The notes beneath the pieces are model-generated. The model was given only the letters and a program-made list of their open reading frames with translations. It searched no databases and had not been told where the DNA came from. From Seonamhaeicola sp. (lineage in GTDB: Bacteria > Bacteroidota > Bacteroidia > Flavobacteriales > Flavobacteriaceae), in the NCBI RefSeq assembly GCF_028281565.1, contig NZ_JANQJQ010000009.1, forward strand, positions 1 to 64,000: 64,000 nt of DNA, written 5' to 3'. Position numbers and translations under genes: made by a program. Positions 27,001 through 34,576 of the stretch are shown piece by piece; the stretch's first letter is position 1; each line of letters opens with the position of its first letter.

Positions 27001-27463
27001 AATACCTGATTATAACGATTTTGCAAGCAGAAACCTTGAAGGTATTTTAGGGAAACGATTAAGTAGTTCTTTACACTATAAAGCCACGGAATTCCGTTCT
27101 GGAATTTTTATAAATAATGGAGATAACGAATTTTCATTTTCTGCATTCTCAAATGATGTGCAGCAATCCCCTATAAACAGTATTGTTCTTGAAGATATAA
27201 ATAATGATGGCAATAAAGATTTAATTCTGGCTGGTAATAATCATCAATCAGAAGTAGAAACTACCAGGGCAGATGCCGGAATTGGTAATGTTTTGTTAGG
27301 AAATGGCAAAGGCAACTTTACTATGTTGAGCCATTTAGATTCTGGTTTTTTTGCAAATAGAGATGTTAGAAATATGGTGCTCGTAAAAGGAACAAAGGGT
27401 AAATTACTGTTTGTTGCCAATAACAATGGGCCACATGATCTCTATAAACTAAAAGCTAACTAA
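24086..27463 (+). CDS. FG-GAP/VCBS-repeat lipoprotein with ASPIC/UnbV domain
   Basis: A 1125-residue lipoprotein (lipobox FSLNSC, Cys about residue 29). It holds about 14 calcium-binding-type loops of the form DxNxDGxxD (for example DINNDGLTDLYF, DLNNDGWLDVYV, DADNDGDQDLYV), the blades of one or two FG-GAP beta-propellers. An ASPIC/UnbV-type segment lies near residues 555-620 (AEINLENGSKLKRQ, ITWPDGKQQ). Proteins of this CRTAC1-like type often sit beside SusCD genes in Bacteroidota; their function is unresolved, perhaps surface glycan or protein binding. It is preceded by a terminator and ends in a 3-nt convergent overlap with the next gene. Confidence 0.88.
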   Translation: MLSKSILFLRSKPYSIALGITLLFSLNSCKKDSKEPTKDIVPEEDVIKLFTTISSADSGIEFINTLEETLESNYYQYLYTYIGGGVAAGDINNDGLTDLYFTSNQSDDKLYLNKGDFKFEDITETAGIKNMKGFNTGVTMADVNSDGLLDIYVSRGGWLDDNNKFANLLYINNGDNTFTEKAKELGLDDNNRTIHAVFFDYDNDNDLDVYISNTPDISGKGKIQDLRTTYNDEKNLALKGCDRLYNNDGTGHFTDVSKQAKLQLDLGFGLNPQVGDLNNDGWLDVYVCNDFDYPDLVYINNGNGTFTESRNSMFKHISYNSMGSDFTDINNDGFFDLTTLDMNPEDYIRSKTTMSMTSVSTFEQMVANDYHYQYMHNMLQLNNGNGTFSEISKMSGIADTDWSWSVLSADFDLDGFNDVYITNGVFRDVLDRDVHNETLKILRENKRKPTDEDFLKFSKMMPQQKLNNYFYKNNGDLTFENTSFKWADSIATFSNGAAYADLDNDGDLDVVVNNINDEVTLLKNNASDTKSGKYLKMAFNGPEKNRFGVGAIAEINLENGSKLKRQLINSRGFLSSVPNVLHFGLNHDDAIEKITITWPDGKQQVMSATKPNQLLKIDYKDANLPENTGDQLNKKQPIFTKLDSNFSHTDPYFNDYDLQILLPHKLSQLGPALATSDVNNDGIEDIFIGGANGRPAQLLLGNPSGSFSKKQNDAFIADKKYEDVGAAFFDADNDGDQDLYVVHGSYEFFGYPNALQDILYLNDGTGVFTKSEDALPTIKSAGAKVAPFDYDNDGDIDLFVGGRVIPGKYPYAPESFLLQNNKGIFTNVTKEFAPELERIGMVTDAIWTDINNDDHIDLIVTGEWMGIEVFINDNGSLTKSTNHESLANTKGWWNRLLVADVDSDGDNDIIAGNLGLNYKFHATPEKPFLIYTNDFNFDNVEDIVLAKDYKGEEVPIRGKTCMTQQMPHLAQKIPDYNDFASRNLEGILGKRLSSSLHYKATEFRSGIFINNGDNEFSFSAFSNDVQQSPINSIVLEDINNDGNKDLILAGNNHQSEVETTRADAGIGNVLLGNGKGNFTMLSHLDSGFFANRDVRNMVLVKGTKGKLLFVANNNGPHDLYKLKAN

Positions 27464-28059
27464 TCTGTTATATAAGTTCCTAAAGGCCCTCGTTTAGGTA
27501 TACTTACTAAACTGGGTTTTTTCATTAAGGTAATTATAGACTTTAATTCTTCATCGTTAAGACTATGAAGATCTTTTACATAATAATATCTGGCAATATT
27601 GTCCACACCTTTAAATTCCGGTGTAAATTGGTAATTTTTTAATGCCCAATTTAAACATTGCTTCTGATCAGCTACTTCCTCGAGTTTCCATGCCAAAACG
27701 TAAGCTTTTCTTCTGGAAATTCGCGTACTATCACCGTCAACTCTACTAAGCTTAGAAATGGTTGAAGCTAAAAGGCTCGGGCTCTTAATAACATCATTAG
27801 AAAAGACGCTTTTCATCATTTGTTTGTTCAAAGTAGTTGTCATAACCCCGGGATACGCTTCTTCATATAACTCAAAAAATCTTTCAGGTAAATCATCGGC
27901 AAATTCTATTCTTGCTACTAACTCATCCAGTTCCTCTTCAGACAAAACATCCCTCCAGGTACTTTTTAAATAAAAATATGTTGAACATAAGCCAAAAACA
28001 CCTACAACGATAAACCAAATGGCAAATTTTAAAAGTTTTTTTCTAAGTCTCATCTTCAA
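27460..28059 (-). CDS. Degenerate GT51 (transglycosylase)-like membrane protein
   Basis: A 199-residue protein with one N-terminal membrane helix (about residues 12-30) and a periplasmic domain. The C-terminal stretch GVDNIARYYYVKDLHSLNDE followed by ELKSIITLMKKPS resembles the end of the GT51 peptidoglycan glycosyltransferase fold (G-ea-A-YYF-k-...LAGL-kaPS). The usual catalytic EDRRFYEH box is not seen; ERFFELYEEAYPG stands near its place. Probably a non-catalytic or altered relative. It converges on the VCBS gene, their stop codons sharing 3 nt. Confidence 0.6.
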   Translation of the reverse strand: MKMRLRKKLLKFAIWFIVVGVFGLCSTYFYLKSTWRDVLSEEELDELVARIEFADDLPERFFELYEEAYPGVMTTTLNKQMMKSVFSNDVIKSPSLLASTISKLSRVDGDSTRISRRKAYVLAWKLEEVADQKQCLNWALKNYQFTPEFKGVDNIARYYYVKDLHSLNDEELKSIITLMKKPSLVSIPKRGPLGTYITD

Positions 28060-28087
28060 TGTTTTTAATTTATTAGAATAAAGGCTA

Positions 28088-29107
28088 TTATAATAAGCTC
28101 TTAATCCTGTCTATCACTTCTTTAGGTTGAATACTTCTACAAGCTTCCTCATAGCCTTCAGGGTACTTATTTCCATAAACCGATGTTGGAATTTTGGGAA
28201 ATTGATTCCTATCAGATAACAACATATGGTCCTCGGGTTGATTAAACGGTGTAAATCCTGCATACGGATGGGTAACTCCCCAAATGGTTACAACCTTTAC
28301 ACCCAACATGGCAGCCATATGTCCATTACCTGAATCCATAGAAAGCATAGCATCTAAATTAGAAATTACATCCAATTCTTCATCCAAAGAGAGCTTTCCT
28401 GCAACATTTATAACATTCTCAAACTTGCTTTCAAATTCGTTTAAAGTTTCAATCTCTTGTTTCCCGCCGCCAAATAAAATGATTTGATGTTCTTTAGAAA
28501 GTACTTCAATAACATGTTCCATTAAATCCAACGGATACATTTTACCTTCATGAGCCGCAAAAGGTGCAATACCAATCTTTTTATCGGAAACCCCTAAAAG
28601 GCCCTGAACCTTATCTCTTAAAACTCGCCTTTTAGGAAACTTTGGATTTGATAGACCTAGCTTGAACCCCAGTGTTCTAAAAACATCTGCATAACGCTCA
28701 TGCGTCGTTTTTAACTGCTTAAAAAAGTCTCCTGAAGTTAATGCTTCCTTTTCTTTTCGCCCTTTATCTATCTGTACAAACGGCTTTCCGTTTAAAAATG
28801 CCTTTAAAATATTACTCCTTAAAACATTATGTAAATCGGCCACTGCATCAATTTCTAACTTTTTCAATGCCTTTGAAAGTTTGTACAATCCAAAAACGCC
28901 TTTGTGCTTTCCTCTAACCTCGGCAGGAAAAACATTGACATTATCTAAATCTTTAAAAAAGGGAGTAAAAAAGGCTCTGGTTAGAACGGTAACCTTAACG
29001 TCCGGATATTGTTGAGTAAAGGCTCTTAAAACAGGCACAGTCATAGCCACATCACCCATGGCCGAAAGGCGAATCACTAAAATATGTTTGGGTAATTTTG
29101 GCATCAT
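28088..29107 (-). CDS. Glycosyltransferase family 9 (heptosyltransferase-like)
   Basis: A 339-residue GT-B protein of the ADP-heptose:LPS heptosyltransferase family. The N-terminus reads ILVIRLSAMGDVAMTVPVLRAF, the GT9 hallmark, and the C-terminal donor half holds SMDSGNGHMAAMLGVKVVTIWG. It should add a heptose-like sugar to the LPS core at the inner membrane. In flavobacteria it often lies beside a DUF4254 gene, as here (57-nt gap with a palindromic repeat). Confidence 0.9.
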   Translation of the reverse strand: MMPKLPKHILVIRLSAMGDVAMTVPVLRAFTQQYPDVKVTVLTRAFFTPFFKDLDNVNVFPAEVRGKHKGVFGLYKLSKALKKLEIDAVADLHNVLRSNILKAFLNGKPFVQIDKGRKEKEALTSGDFFKQLKTTHERYADVFRTLGFKLGLSNPKFPKRRVLRDKVQGLLGVSDKKIGIAPFAAHEGKMYPLDLMEHVIEVLSKEHQIILFGGGKQEIETLNEFESKFENVINVAGKLSLDEELDVISNLDAMLSMDSGNGHMAAMLGVKVVTIWGVTHPYAGFTPFNQPEDHMLLSDRNQFPKIPTSVYGNKYPEGYEEACRSIQPKEVIDRIKSLL

Positions 29108-29123
29108 CCATACGTATGATGAG

Positions 29124-29155
29124 ATCCTGAATCCCGATAACTATCGGGACAGGAT
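29124..29155. repeat. Palindromic repeat containing CCCGATAACTATCGGG
   Basis: Nested inverted repeats: TCCCGATA/TATCGGGA (29132-29139 and 29142-29149) inside ATCCT/AGGAT (29124-29128 and 29151-29155). From general knowledge this CCCGATA..TATCGGG palindrome is a common dispersed intergenic element in flavobacteria. It lies between DUF4254 and GT9, and could act as a transcript hairpin between them. Confidence 0.6.
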
Positions 29156-29164
29156 AACAAGCGG

Positions 29165-29770
29165 CTATTTTTGAGAACGTAAAACCGGATTTAGTTCGTC
29201 ATCGTTGTACATCTTCATTTGCTTGTACACTTTCATATACTTATCGCCTTTTTCAATATCGCTTAGAAGTGTATCTATAGCTGTAGATAAATCTACTCGT
29301 TGCTCTAAGAGTACATCTAATTTTTTTTGACAGGCGTCTCTATGAGCATCAGAAGCATCAGTACGCGTAGCTTCTTCATTCATGTGATAGATTTTAAGTG
29401 CTAAAATTGAAAGTCTGTCTACACCCCAGGCTGGACTTTCGGTATTAATGGTAGCATCTGCCTTAGCCGTTACATCTTTATACTTTTCTAAAAAATAGCT
29501 GTCAATATACTCTACCATATCGGTTCTATCCTGGTTTGAAGCATCAATTTGTCGCTTCAATGTTAAAGCTGCCACAGGGTCTATCTGCGGATCTCTTATA
29601 ATGTCTTCGTAATGCCATTGAACCGTGTCAATCCAACATTTTCTGTATAATAAATGCTCTAATAGATCGCTTTTATCATATGGGTTGTTAAAAGGTTGAT
29701 CTACCGAATCTATCTTATGGTATTCCTCAATAACTTCCTGGAATATTTTATTGGCTTTACTTGTAAACAT
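29165..29770 (-). CDS. DUF4254 domain protein
   Basis: A 201-residue, mostly helical, probably cytoplasmic protein that matches DUF4254 over most of its length (DLLEHLLYRKCWIDTVQWHYED, then ILALKIYHM, quoted in part). Function unknown; family members travel with LPS-core GT9 transferases, as here, suggesting a role in envelope glycolipid synthesis. No catalytic motif recognised. Divergent from upp. Confidence 0.87.
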   Translation of the reverse strand: MFTSKANKIFQEVIEEYHKIDSVDQPFNNPYDKSDLLEHLLYRKCWIDTVQWHYEDIIRDPQIDPVAALTLKRQIDASNQDRTDMVEYIDSYFLEKYKDVTAKADATINTESPAWGVDRLSILALKIYHMNEEATRTDASDAHRDACQKKLDVLLEQRVDLSTAIDTLLSDIEKGDKYMKVYKQMKMYNDDELNPVLRSQK

Positions 29771-29840
29771 AGTGCGTTCATTTTAACTGCAAATATACTT
29801 TAATTTAATAACTTTACTCTTGAAATAATACTTCGTTTTT

Positions 29841-30500
29841 ATGCAAATTCATAACGTTTCCCAGCAAAATTCCATATTAAATACTTTCCTTTCTGAAATT
29901 AGAGATATCAATATACAAAAAGACCCGATGCGCTTTAGAAGAAACATTGAACGCATAGGAGAAATTCTTGGATATGAACTGAGCAAATCTTTAAATTATA
30001 AATCATCTTCTGTTGAAACACCGTTAGGAAATTGCGACATTAATTTATTAGAGAACGACATCGTTTTATGCTCAGTTTTAAGAGCAGGCGTACCCTTACA
30101 CAATGGCCTGTTAAATTATTTTGACAAAGCTGAGAATGCTTTTATTTCGGCTTACAGGCACCATAAAGATAACCCTGAAAGTTTTGAAATTATTGTTGAA
30201 TATTTGGCATGCCCAAACTTAGAAGGAAAAACACTTATTTTAGCTGACCCCATGTTAGCCACCGGCCAATCCATGGTAGCCACATTTGAGGCCTTAAAAC
30301 CTTTTGGAATGCCTAAAGAAATTCATTTGGTAAGTGTTATCGGCGCCGGACAAGGTGCTGATTTTGTCGGAAATCAATTTGGCGATAATACGCATTTATG
30401 GATTGCTGCCATTGATGAAAAACTAAACAGCAAAGGTTATATTATTCCGGGGCTTGGAGATGCCGGTGATTTAGCTTTTGGTGAAAAATTGCAACACTAA
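29841..30500 (+). CDS. upp: Uracil phosphoribosyltransferase
   Basis: A 219-residue enzyme that makes UMP from uracil and PRPP in pyrimidine salvage. The PRPP loop ILADPMLATGQSM (about residues 133-145) and the uracil-site region GYIIPGLGDAGDLAFG near the C-terminus are clear. Its 3' end overlaps the convergent DUF6427 gene by 30 nt. Cytoplasmic, single gene. Confidence 0.96.
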   Translation: MQIHNVSQQNSILNTFLSEIRDINIQKDPMRFRRNIERIGEILGYELSKSLNYKSSSVETPLGNCDINLLENDIVLCSVLRAGVPLHNGLLNYFDKAENAFISAYRHHKDNPESFEIIVEYLACPNLEGKTLILADPMLATGQSMVATFEALKPFGMPKEIHLVSVIGAGQGADFVGNQFGDNTHLWIAAIDEKLNSKGYIIPGLGDAGDLAFGEKLQH

Positions 30501-31412
30501 AAGTACTATTGGAGCTACTGCCAAGACAGATAAAAAAGTCTCTTTGAACCATTTTTCCTTAATGGTTTCTATATAATTGGTCACTATTATTGACAAAGGA
30601 GCAAATAAAAACAAAAACTCACTGCCGTTTTTATCAGGCGCTTGAAATACTATAAAAAAAGCAATAACTCCTGCCAGAATGATTATTTTAAAAGAGGCTC
30701 TGTAGGCTTTTTTCTGTTTTTTTATGTTCTGCAAATAAAAAACTGAAGACCATGACCCAAAGGACAACAGCAATGTAATTGCAACGATAAATCTTATAGA
30801 GTTATAGCTACTAAAGTCATAACTAAATACCGGTGATATGTTTAAAACATCAAAATAATTACTATGGAGTACTATTGAACATCCAACTGATATAACAAAA
30901 ACAGTGGCTATTCCAATAAACGGTATGATCCAATGCCTTATGTTATTATCTGTGTACAGTAATAATGCTAAAAGGATTAATACAAAAAACAAAATGGCCC
31001 AAAAGTAAAACAAGGAGGCAATAGCAATCCAAAATGCAGCATCAAAGAGCTTCTTTTTTTCACTTCTTTGAGAGCGTAAACTCATAATTCGTCTTAAACC
31101 CAAAAGAATGAAAAAATTGGAAAACAGGATATTCGCATTCAACGTAGTTGAAGGAATGAGTAATAAAAACAAGCTAAACAACAGAATTTCGTAATTATTC
31201 AACTTAGTTAAACTATTCTTACTAACAATAAAGTTTAAGAGGAGCATTGAAAAATAACAGATAAAAAGTAAGATAAGCTGCTCTATAATAAAGAGCACGG
31301 TTATTGGTTCCTTTGTTACTCCTGTTCTAGCCACTAAAAAAGCTAACAACATAACAAAAAAAACAATGATAAAATTTATTGGTTTAGATTTACTAAAAAT
31401 ACTTGTTATCAT
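30471..31412 (-). CDS. DUF6427 family membrane protein
   Basis: A 313-residue integral membrane protein with about nine hydrophobic helices and no recognised catalytic motif. The DUF6427 assignment rests on the sequence style and on its constant flavobacterial neighbours upp, DUF6341 and purD. It overlaps the upp 3' end by 30 nt on the opposite strand, so their transcripts would be antisense to each other at the ends. Confidence 0.75.
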   Translation of the reverse strand: MITSIFSKSKPINFIIVFFVMLLAFLVARTGVTKEPITVLFIIEQLILLFICYFSMLLLNFIVSKNSLTKLNNYEILLFSLFLLLIPSTTLNANILFSNFFILLGLRRIMSLRSQRSEKKKLFDAAFWIAIASLFYFWAILFFVLILLALLLYTDNNIRHWIIPFIGIATVFVISVGCSIVLHSNYFDVLNISPVFSYDFSSYNSIRFIVAITLLLSFGSWSSVFYLQNIKKQKKAYRASFKIIILAGVIAFFIVFQAPDKNGSEFLFLFAPLSIIVTNYIETIKEKWFKETFLSVLAVAPIVLLVLQFFTKS

Positions 31413-31432
31413 TAACTGTTTTTGTATTTTTG
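31403..31432 (+). promoter_or_regulatory. Consensus Bacteroidota promoter for the DUF6341 gene
   Basis: TTG (31403-31405), exactly 19 nt, then TATTTTTG (31425-31432), a full match to TTG-N19-TAnnTTTG. Transcription should begin near 31439, about 45 nt before the ATG at 31485. The -33 element lies inside the first codons of the divergent DUF6427 gene. Confidence 0.7.
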
Positions 31433-31484
31433 CCCTGTAAATATACTAACTATCAACCTGGTTAGAAAACAATAACTAATACAC

Positions 31485-31712
31485 ATGAAAGATTTCTTTT
31501 ACGCCATACAGGATTTATTTGTTGATGTTCTTTTTACTCCATTTGATGCCTTAAGGGCTTTAGAACTTGATAACTGGTGGCTAGCCAATATAATATCCTG
31601 GATTTTCCTTATAATAGGGTTTGTTGCCATGGTATACTGGATGAAGCAACTTAAAATCTTTAATGACAATAACGAAGAGGATAAAAGCGTTTCTTCTCAT
31701 TCTTTTTTATAA
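31485..31712 (+). CDS. DUF6341 family small membrane protein
   Basis: A 75-residue protein starting MKDFFYAIQDLFVDVLF, with an amphipathic N-terminal part, a membrane helix at about residues 34-54 (ANIISWIFLIIGFVAMVYWM) and an acidic tail. It matches the small DUF6341 type that lies between DUF6427 and purD in flavobacteria. Function unknown. A consensus promoter stands upstream, and its stop overlaps the convergent purD gene by 6 nt. Confidence 0.8.
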   Translation: MKDFFYAIQDLFVDVLFTPFDALRALELDNWWLANIISWIFLIIGFVAMVYWMKQLKIFNDNNEEDKSVSSHSFL

Positions 31713-32978
31713 GTCGAAACCGATATCTTTACGATAATACATCTTATCAAAATGTAGTTTTTCTATACTTTGGTAAGATTTTTTTATGGCTTCCTGGTAC
31801 GTATCACCATAAGATGTAATGGAAATTACACGCCCTCCTGAAGTGACTACTTTACCATTTTTTAATTGAGCTCCGGCATGAAACGGAACAGAATCTTTAA
31901 TGGATTCAATACCTGTAATTTCTTTTCCTTTTTCGTATGCCTCGGGGTAGCCTCCTGATACAACCATTATAGTTGTAGCCGCGCGTTCATCAATTTCAAG
32001 ATTAACAGTATCTAATGTGCCATTTGCCATAGCCTGAAGCACTTCAACCAAATCGTTTTTAAGTCTGGGAAAAACTACTTCGGTTTCTGGATCACCCATT
32101 CTAACATTGTATTCAATAACCTTGGGGTTATCTCCAACTTTAATAAGCCCTATAAAAACAAAACCTACATATGGCAGATTATCCTTTTTAAAACCCTCAA
32201 TAGTAGGCTTTACAATACGCTCTTCAATTTTATTCAAAAAGGAATCGGTCGCAAAAGGCACCGGAGACACAGCTCCCATACCACCGGTATTTAAACCGGT
32301 ATCTCCTTCCCCAATACGTTTATAATCCTTAGCTGTTGGAAGAATTTTATAGTTTTCACCATCGGTTAGAACAAAACAACTTAACTCAATACCATCTAAA
32401 AATTCTTCAATAACCACCTTAGTACTGGCCTCACCAAACTTAGAATCAACCAACATGCTCTTAAGTTCCGCTTTGGCTTCTTCCAAATCATTTAAAATAA
32501 CAACGCCTTTTCCCGCTGCTAATCCGTCGGCTTTTAAAACATAGGGGGGGTTTAAAGTTTCTAAAAAGGTATATCCTTGGTCAACGGTATCTTTAGTAAA
32601 ACTTTCATAAGCTGCTGTTGGAATATTATGTCTATACATAAATTCCTTAGCAAACTCTTTACTGCCTTCCAGCTCTGCCGCTTCTTTCTGTGGGCCAATA
32701 ACCGGTATATTTTTTAACTGATCATCATTCAAAAAATAATCATGAACCCCTTTTACCAAGGGGTCTTCTGGTCCCACAACAACCAAATCGATTTGTTTGT
32801 CCAAAACAAGTGTTTTAATAGCATCAAAATCGGTTACTCCAATATTTACATTAGTTGCAATTTCAGCCGTTCCGGAATTCCCCGGAGCAACATATAATTC
32901 ATTACATAACGGACTTTGAGCTATTTTCCAGGCAAAGGTATGTTCTCTTCCCCCTGACCCCAAAACTAAGATATTCAT
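31707..32978 (-). CDS. purD: Phosphoribosylamine--glycine ligase (GAR synthetase)
   Basis: A 423-residue ATP-grasp enzyme that joins phosphoribosylamine and glycine, the second step of purine synthesis. The N-terminal MNILVLGSGGREHTFAWKI, the ATP-grasp core (PYVLKADGLAAGKGV) and the metal-site VRMGDPETEVVFPRL are all present, and the length is standard. It stands alone; its upstream region has a -7 element and a perfect palindrome that may control it. Confidence 0.97.
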   Translation of the reverse strand: MNILVLGSGGREHTFAWKIAQSPLCNELYVAPGNSGTAEIATNVNIGVTDFDAIKTLVLDKQIDLVVVGPEDPLVKGVHDYFLNDDQLKNIPVIGPQKEAAELEGSKEFAKEFMYRHNIPTAAYESFTKDTVDQGYTFLETLNPPYVLKADGLAAGKGVVILNDLEEAKAELKSMLVDSKFGEASTKVVIEEFLDGIELSCFVLTDGENYKILPTAKDYKRIGEGDTGLNTGGMGAVSPVPFATDSFLNKIEERIVKPTIEGFKKDNLPYVGFVFIGLIKVGDNPKVIEYNVRMGDPETEVVFPRLKNDLVEVLQAMANGTLDTVNLEIDERAATTIMVVSGGYPEAYEKGKEITGIESIKDSVPFHAGAQLKNGKVVTSGGRVISITSYGDTYQEAIKKSYQSIEKLHFDKMYYRKDIGFDL

Positions 32979-33030
32979 TGTATTACTTTTTAAGTTTCCC
33001 GTTTTTATGTGGGAATGACAAATTATTGTC

Positions 33031-33050
33031 TTTTAATGCAAGCATTAAAA
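33031..33050. promoter_or_regulatory. Perfect 20-bp palindrome upstream of purD
   Basis: TTTTAATGC-AA-GCATTAAAA has 9-bp arms and a 2-bp spacer. It lies just downstream of the predicted purD -7 element (33066-33073), between the expected start of transcription and the purD ATG: a typical repressor-operator position. The regulator is unknown; the sequence does not look like the E. coli PurR box. Confidence 0.45.
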
Positions 33051-33065
33051 AAGCTTTTTCGAGTG

Positions 33066-33094
33066 CAAAAATAGAATTAATGGCACTAATTCAC
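33066..33094 (-). promoter_or_regulatory. Predicted purD promoter
   Basis: On the minus strand TATTTTTG (33066-33073) matches the -7 consensus exactly; GTG, instead of TTG, stands 18 nt upstream. Start near 33059 would leave a leader of about 80 nt that contains the palindrome at 33031-33050. Confidence 0.4.
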
Positions 33095-33134
33095 GAATAT
33101 TTTTTAGTTACTTTACAAATATTTTTTCTGTAAA

Positions 33135-33172
33135 AAACTAAATTTTATGCCTAAAAATATAAAATTTAGTTT
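33135..33172. promoter_or_regulatory. Perfect 14-bp inverted repeat between divergent purD and capK-like genes
   Basis: AAACTAAATTTTAT (33135-33148) and its exact complement ATAAAATTTAGTTT (33159-33172) flank a 10-nt centre. Both neighbours are transcribed away from it, so it cannot be the terminator of either. An operator or an extruding cruciform is more plausible. The arms are AT-rich, which raises the chance of coincidence somewhat. Confidence 0.45.
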
Positions 33173-33253
33173 CACTTCAATAACCACTTAGTTAATACAT
33201 GAATTTTTTCAATTTGTTTTTATAAATTTCCAAATGAAAAAACTCATATATTT

Positions 33254-34576
33254 TTGTCATTACCAGTGAACTTATTTAATTTTTCATTAAAACTCAAAGG
33301 CTTTCCTATTGAAAAAGCAAAGCAACAGTTAATTGATATTCAAAATATTGATGAAAAAAGTTACCGGACTTACATTGAAAAAAAGAGAAAAGACATTGTT
33401 TCTCATCATTTAAAACACAATAAATTCTACAAAGAGTTTGCTAAAGGTGCTAATCCTGACGATTGGAACTCAATCCCCATATTAGCTAAGAGTGATTTTC
33501 AAAGGCCGTTGGATGAAAGATTATCAGAAGGGTTTAACATTAAAAACAGTCATATCCATAAAACTTCCGGGTCTTCAGGAACACCATTAATTTTTGCAAA
33601 AGATAAATTTAGTCATGCTCTTACCTGGGCTAATTTTATCGATCGGTATAGTTGGTTCAGCATTGATGTCACCACATCAAAGCAAGCCAGGTTTTATGGT
33701 ATCCCTTTGAACAAATATGGATATTATAAAGAACGATTAAAAGATTTTTTAGGAAATCGGTTTCGGTTTTCAGTTTTTGATATGAGTGACAATGAACTTG
33801 AAAAAAACCTGAAAAAGTTTAAAAACACAAAATTTCTTTATATAAACGGGTATACCAGTGCCATTGTTCAGTTTGCTAAATTTCTAGAACAAAAAGATAT
33901 CATCTTAAAAGAAGTATGTCCAACATTGAACGTATGTATTGTAACAGCCGAAGTCCTCTTTAAAAATGATGAAGTGCTTTTAAGGAAACAGTTTGGAATT
34001 CCGGTGGTTAATGAATATGGTTCGGCTGAATTGGGATTGATTGCATTCAATAATCAAAAGGGTGAATGGGTTGTAAACACACAAGATTTGTTTGTTGAAA
34101 TCTTAGACAAAAACAACCAGCCTCTTCCTTTAGGAGAAGAAGGGCGCATTGTTATAACGTCCCTTTATAATAAAGCACATCCTTTTATCCGATATGAAAT
34201 AGGGGATATTGGTTCTCTCTCAAAAGGGAGTACCATTAAAAAACCCATCCTTGAAAATCTAACAGGAAGAACAAATGACTTTGCCATACTGCCTAGTGGG
34301 AAAAAGGCTGCGGGATTAACTTTTTATTATGTTACTAAAACAGTAATTGAAGATAAGGGCAATGTAAAAGAATTCATTATTGAGCAGCTAAAATTAGACA
34401 CATTTAAAATTAGTTATACAAGCTCTTTGGAACTTAATGAGGTTAAAATGGAAGCTATTAATAAAGCCATTGAAAAATACCTGGAACCCGGTTTAAATGT
34501 ATTATTTGAAAGAAAAAATGAGTTAGAAAGAACAAAAGCTGGTAAGTTAAAACAATTCACTTCTCTTTTGAAGTAA
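33254..34576 (+). CDS. CapK-like / phenylacetate-CoA ligase-like adenylate-forming protein
   Basis: A protein of about 440 residues of the PaaK/CapK branch of the adenylate-forming superfamily. The phosphate loop HKTSGSSGTPLIF (about residues 96-108), VVNEYGSAELG and the C-terminal hinge region GRTNDF are visible. CapK-like genes recur in polysaccharide clusters with unclear function, perhaps activating an acyl or amino-acid decoration. The start is uncertain: TTG at 33254 overlaps a TATTTTTG box, and GTG at 33266 is an alternative. It faces the rest of the cluster and overlaps the convergent GT2 gene by 20 nt. Confidence 0.82.
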   Translation: MSLPVNLFNFSLKLKGFPIEKAKQQLIDIQNIDEKSYRTYIEKKRKDIVSHHLKHNKFYKEFAKGANPDDWNSIPILAKSDFQRPLDERLSEGFNIKNSHIHKTSGSSGTPLIFAKDKFSHALTWANFIDRYSWFSIDVTTSKQARFYGIPLNKYGYYKERLKDFLGNRFRFSVFDMSDNELEKNLKKFKNTKFLYINGYTSAIVQFAKFLEQKDIILKEVCPTLNVCIVTAEVLFKNDEVLLRKQFGIPVVNEYGSAELGLIAFNNQKGEWVVNTQDLFVEILDKNNQPLPLGEEGRIVITSLYNKAHPFIRYEIGDIGSLSKGSTIKKPILENLTGRTNDFAILPSGKKAAGLTFYYVTKTVIEDKGNVKEFIIEQLKLDTFKISYTSSLELNEVKMEAINKAIEKYLEPGLNVLFERKNELERTKAGKLKQFTSLLK

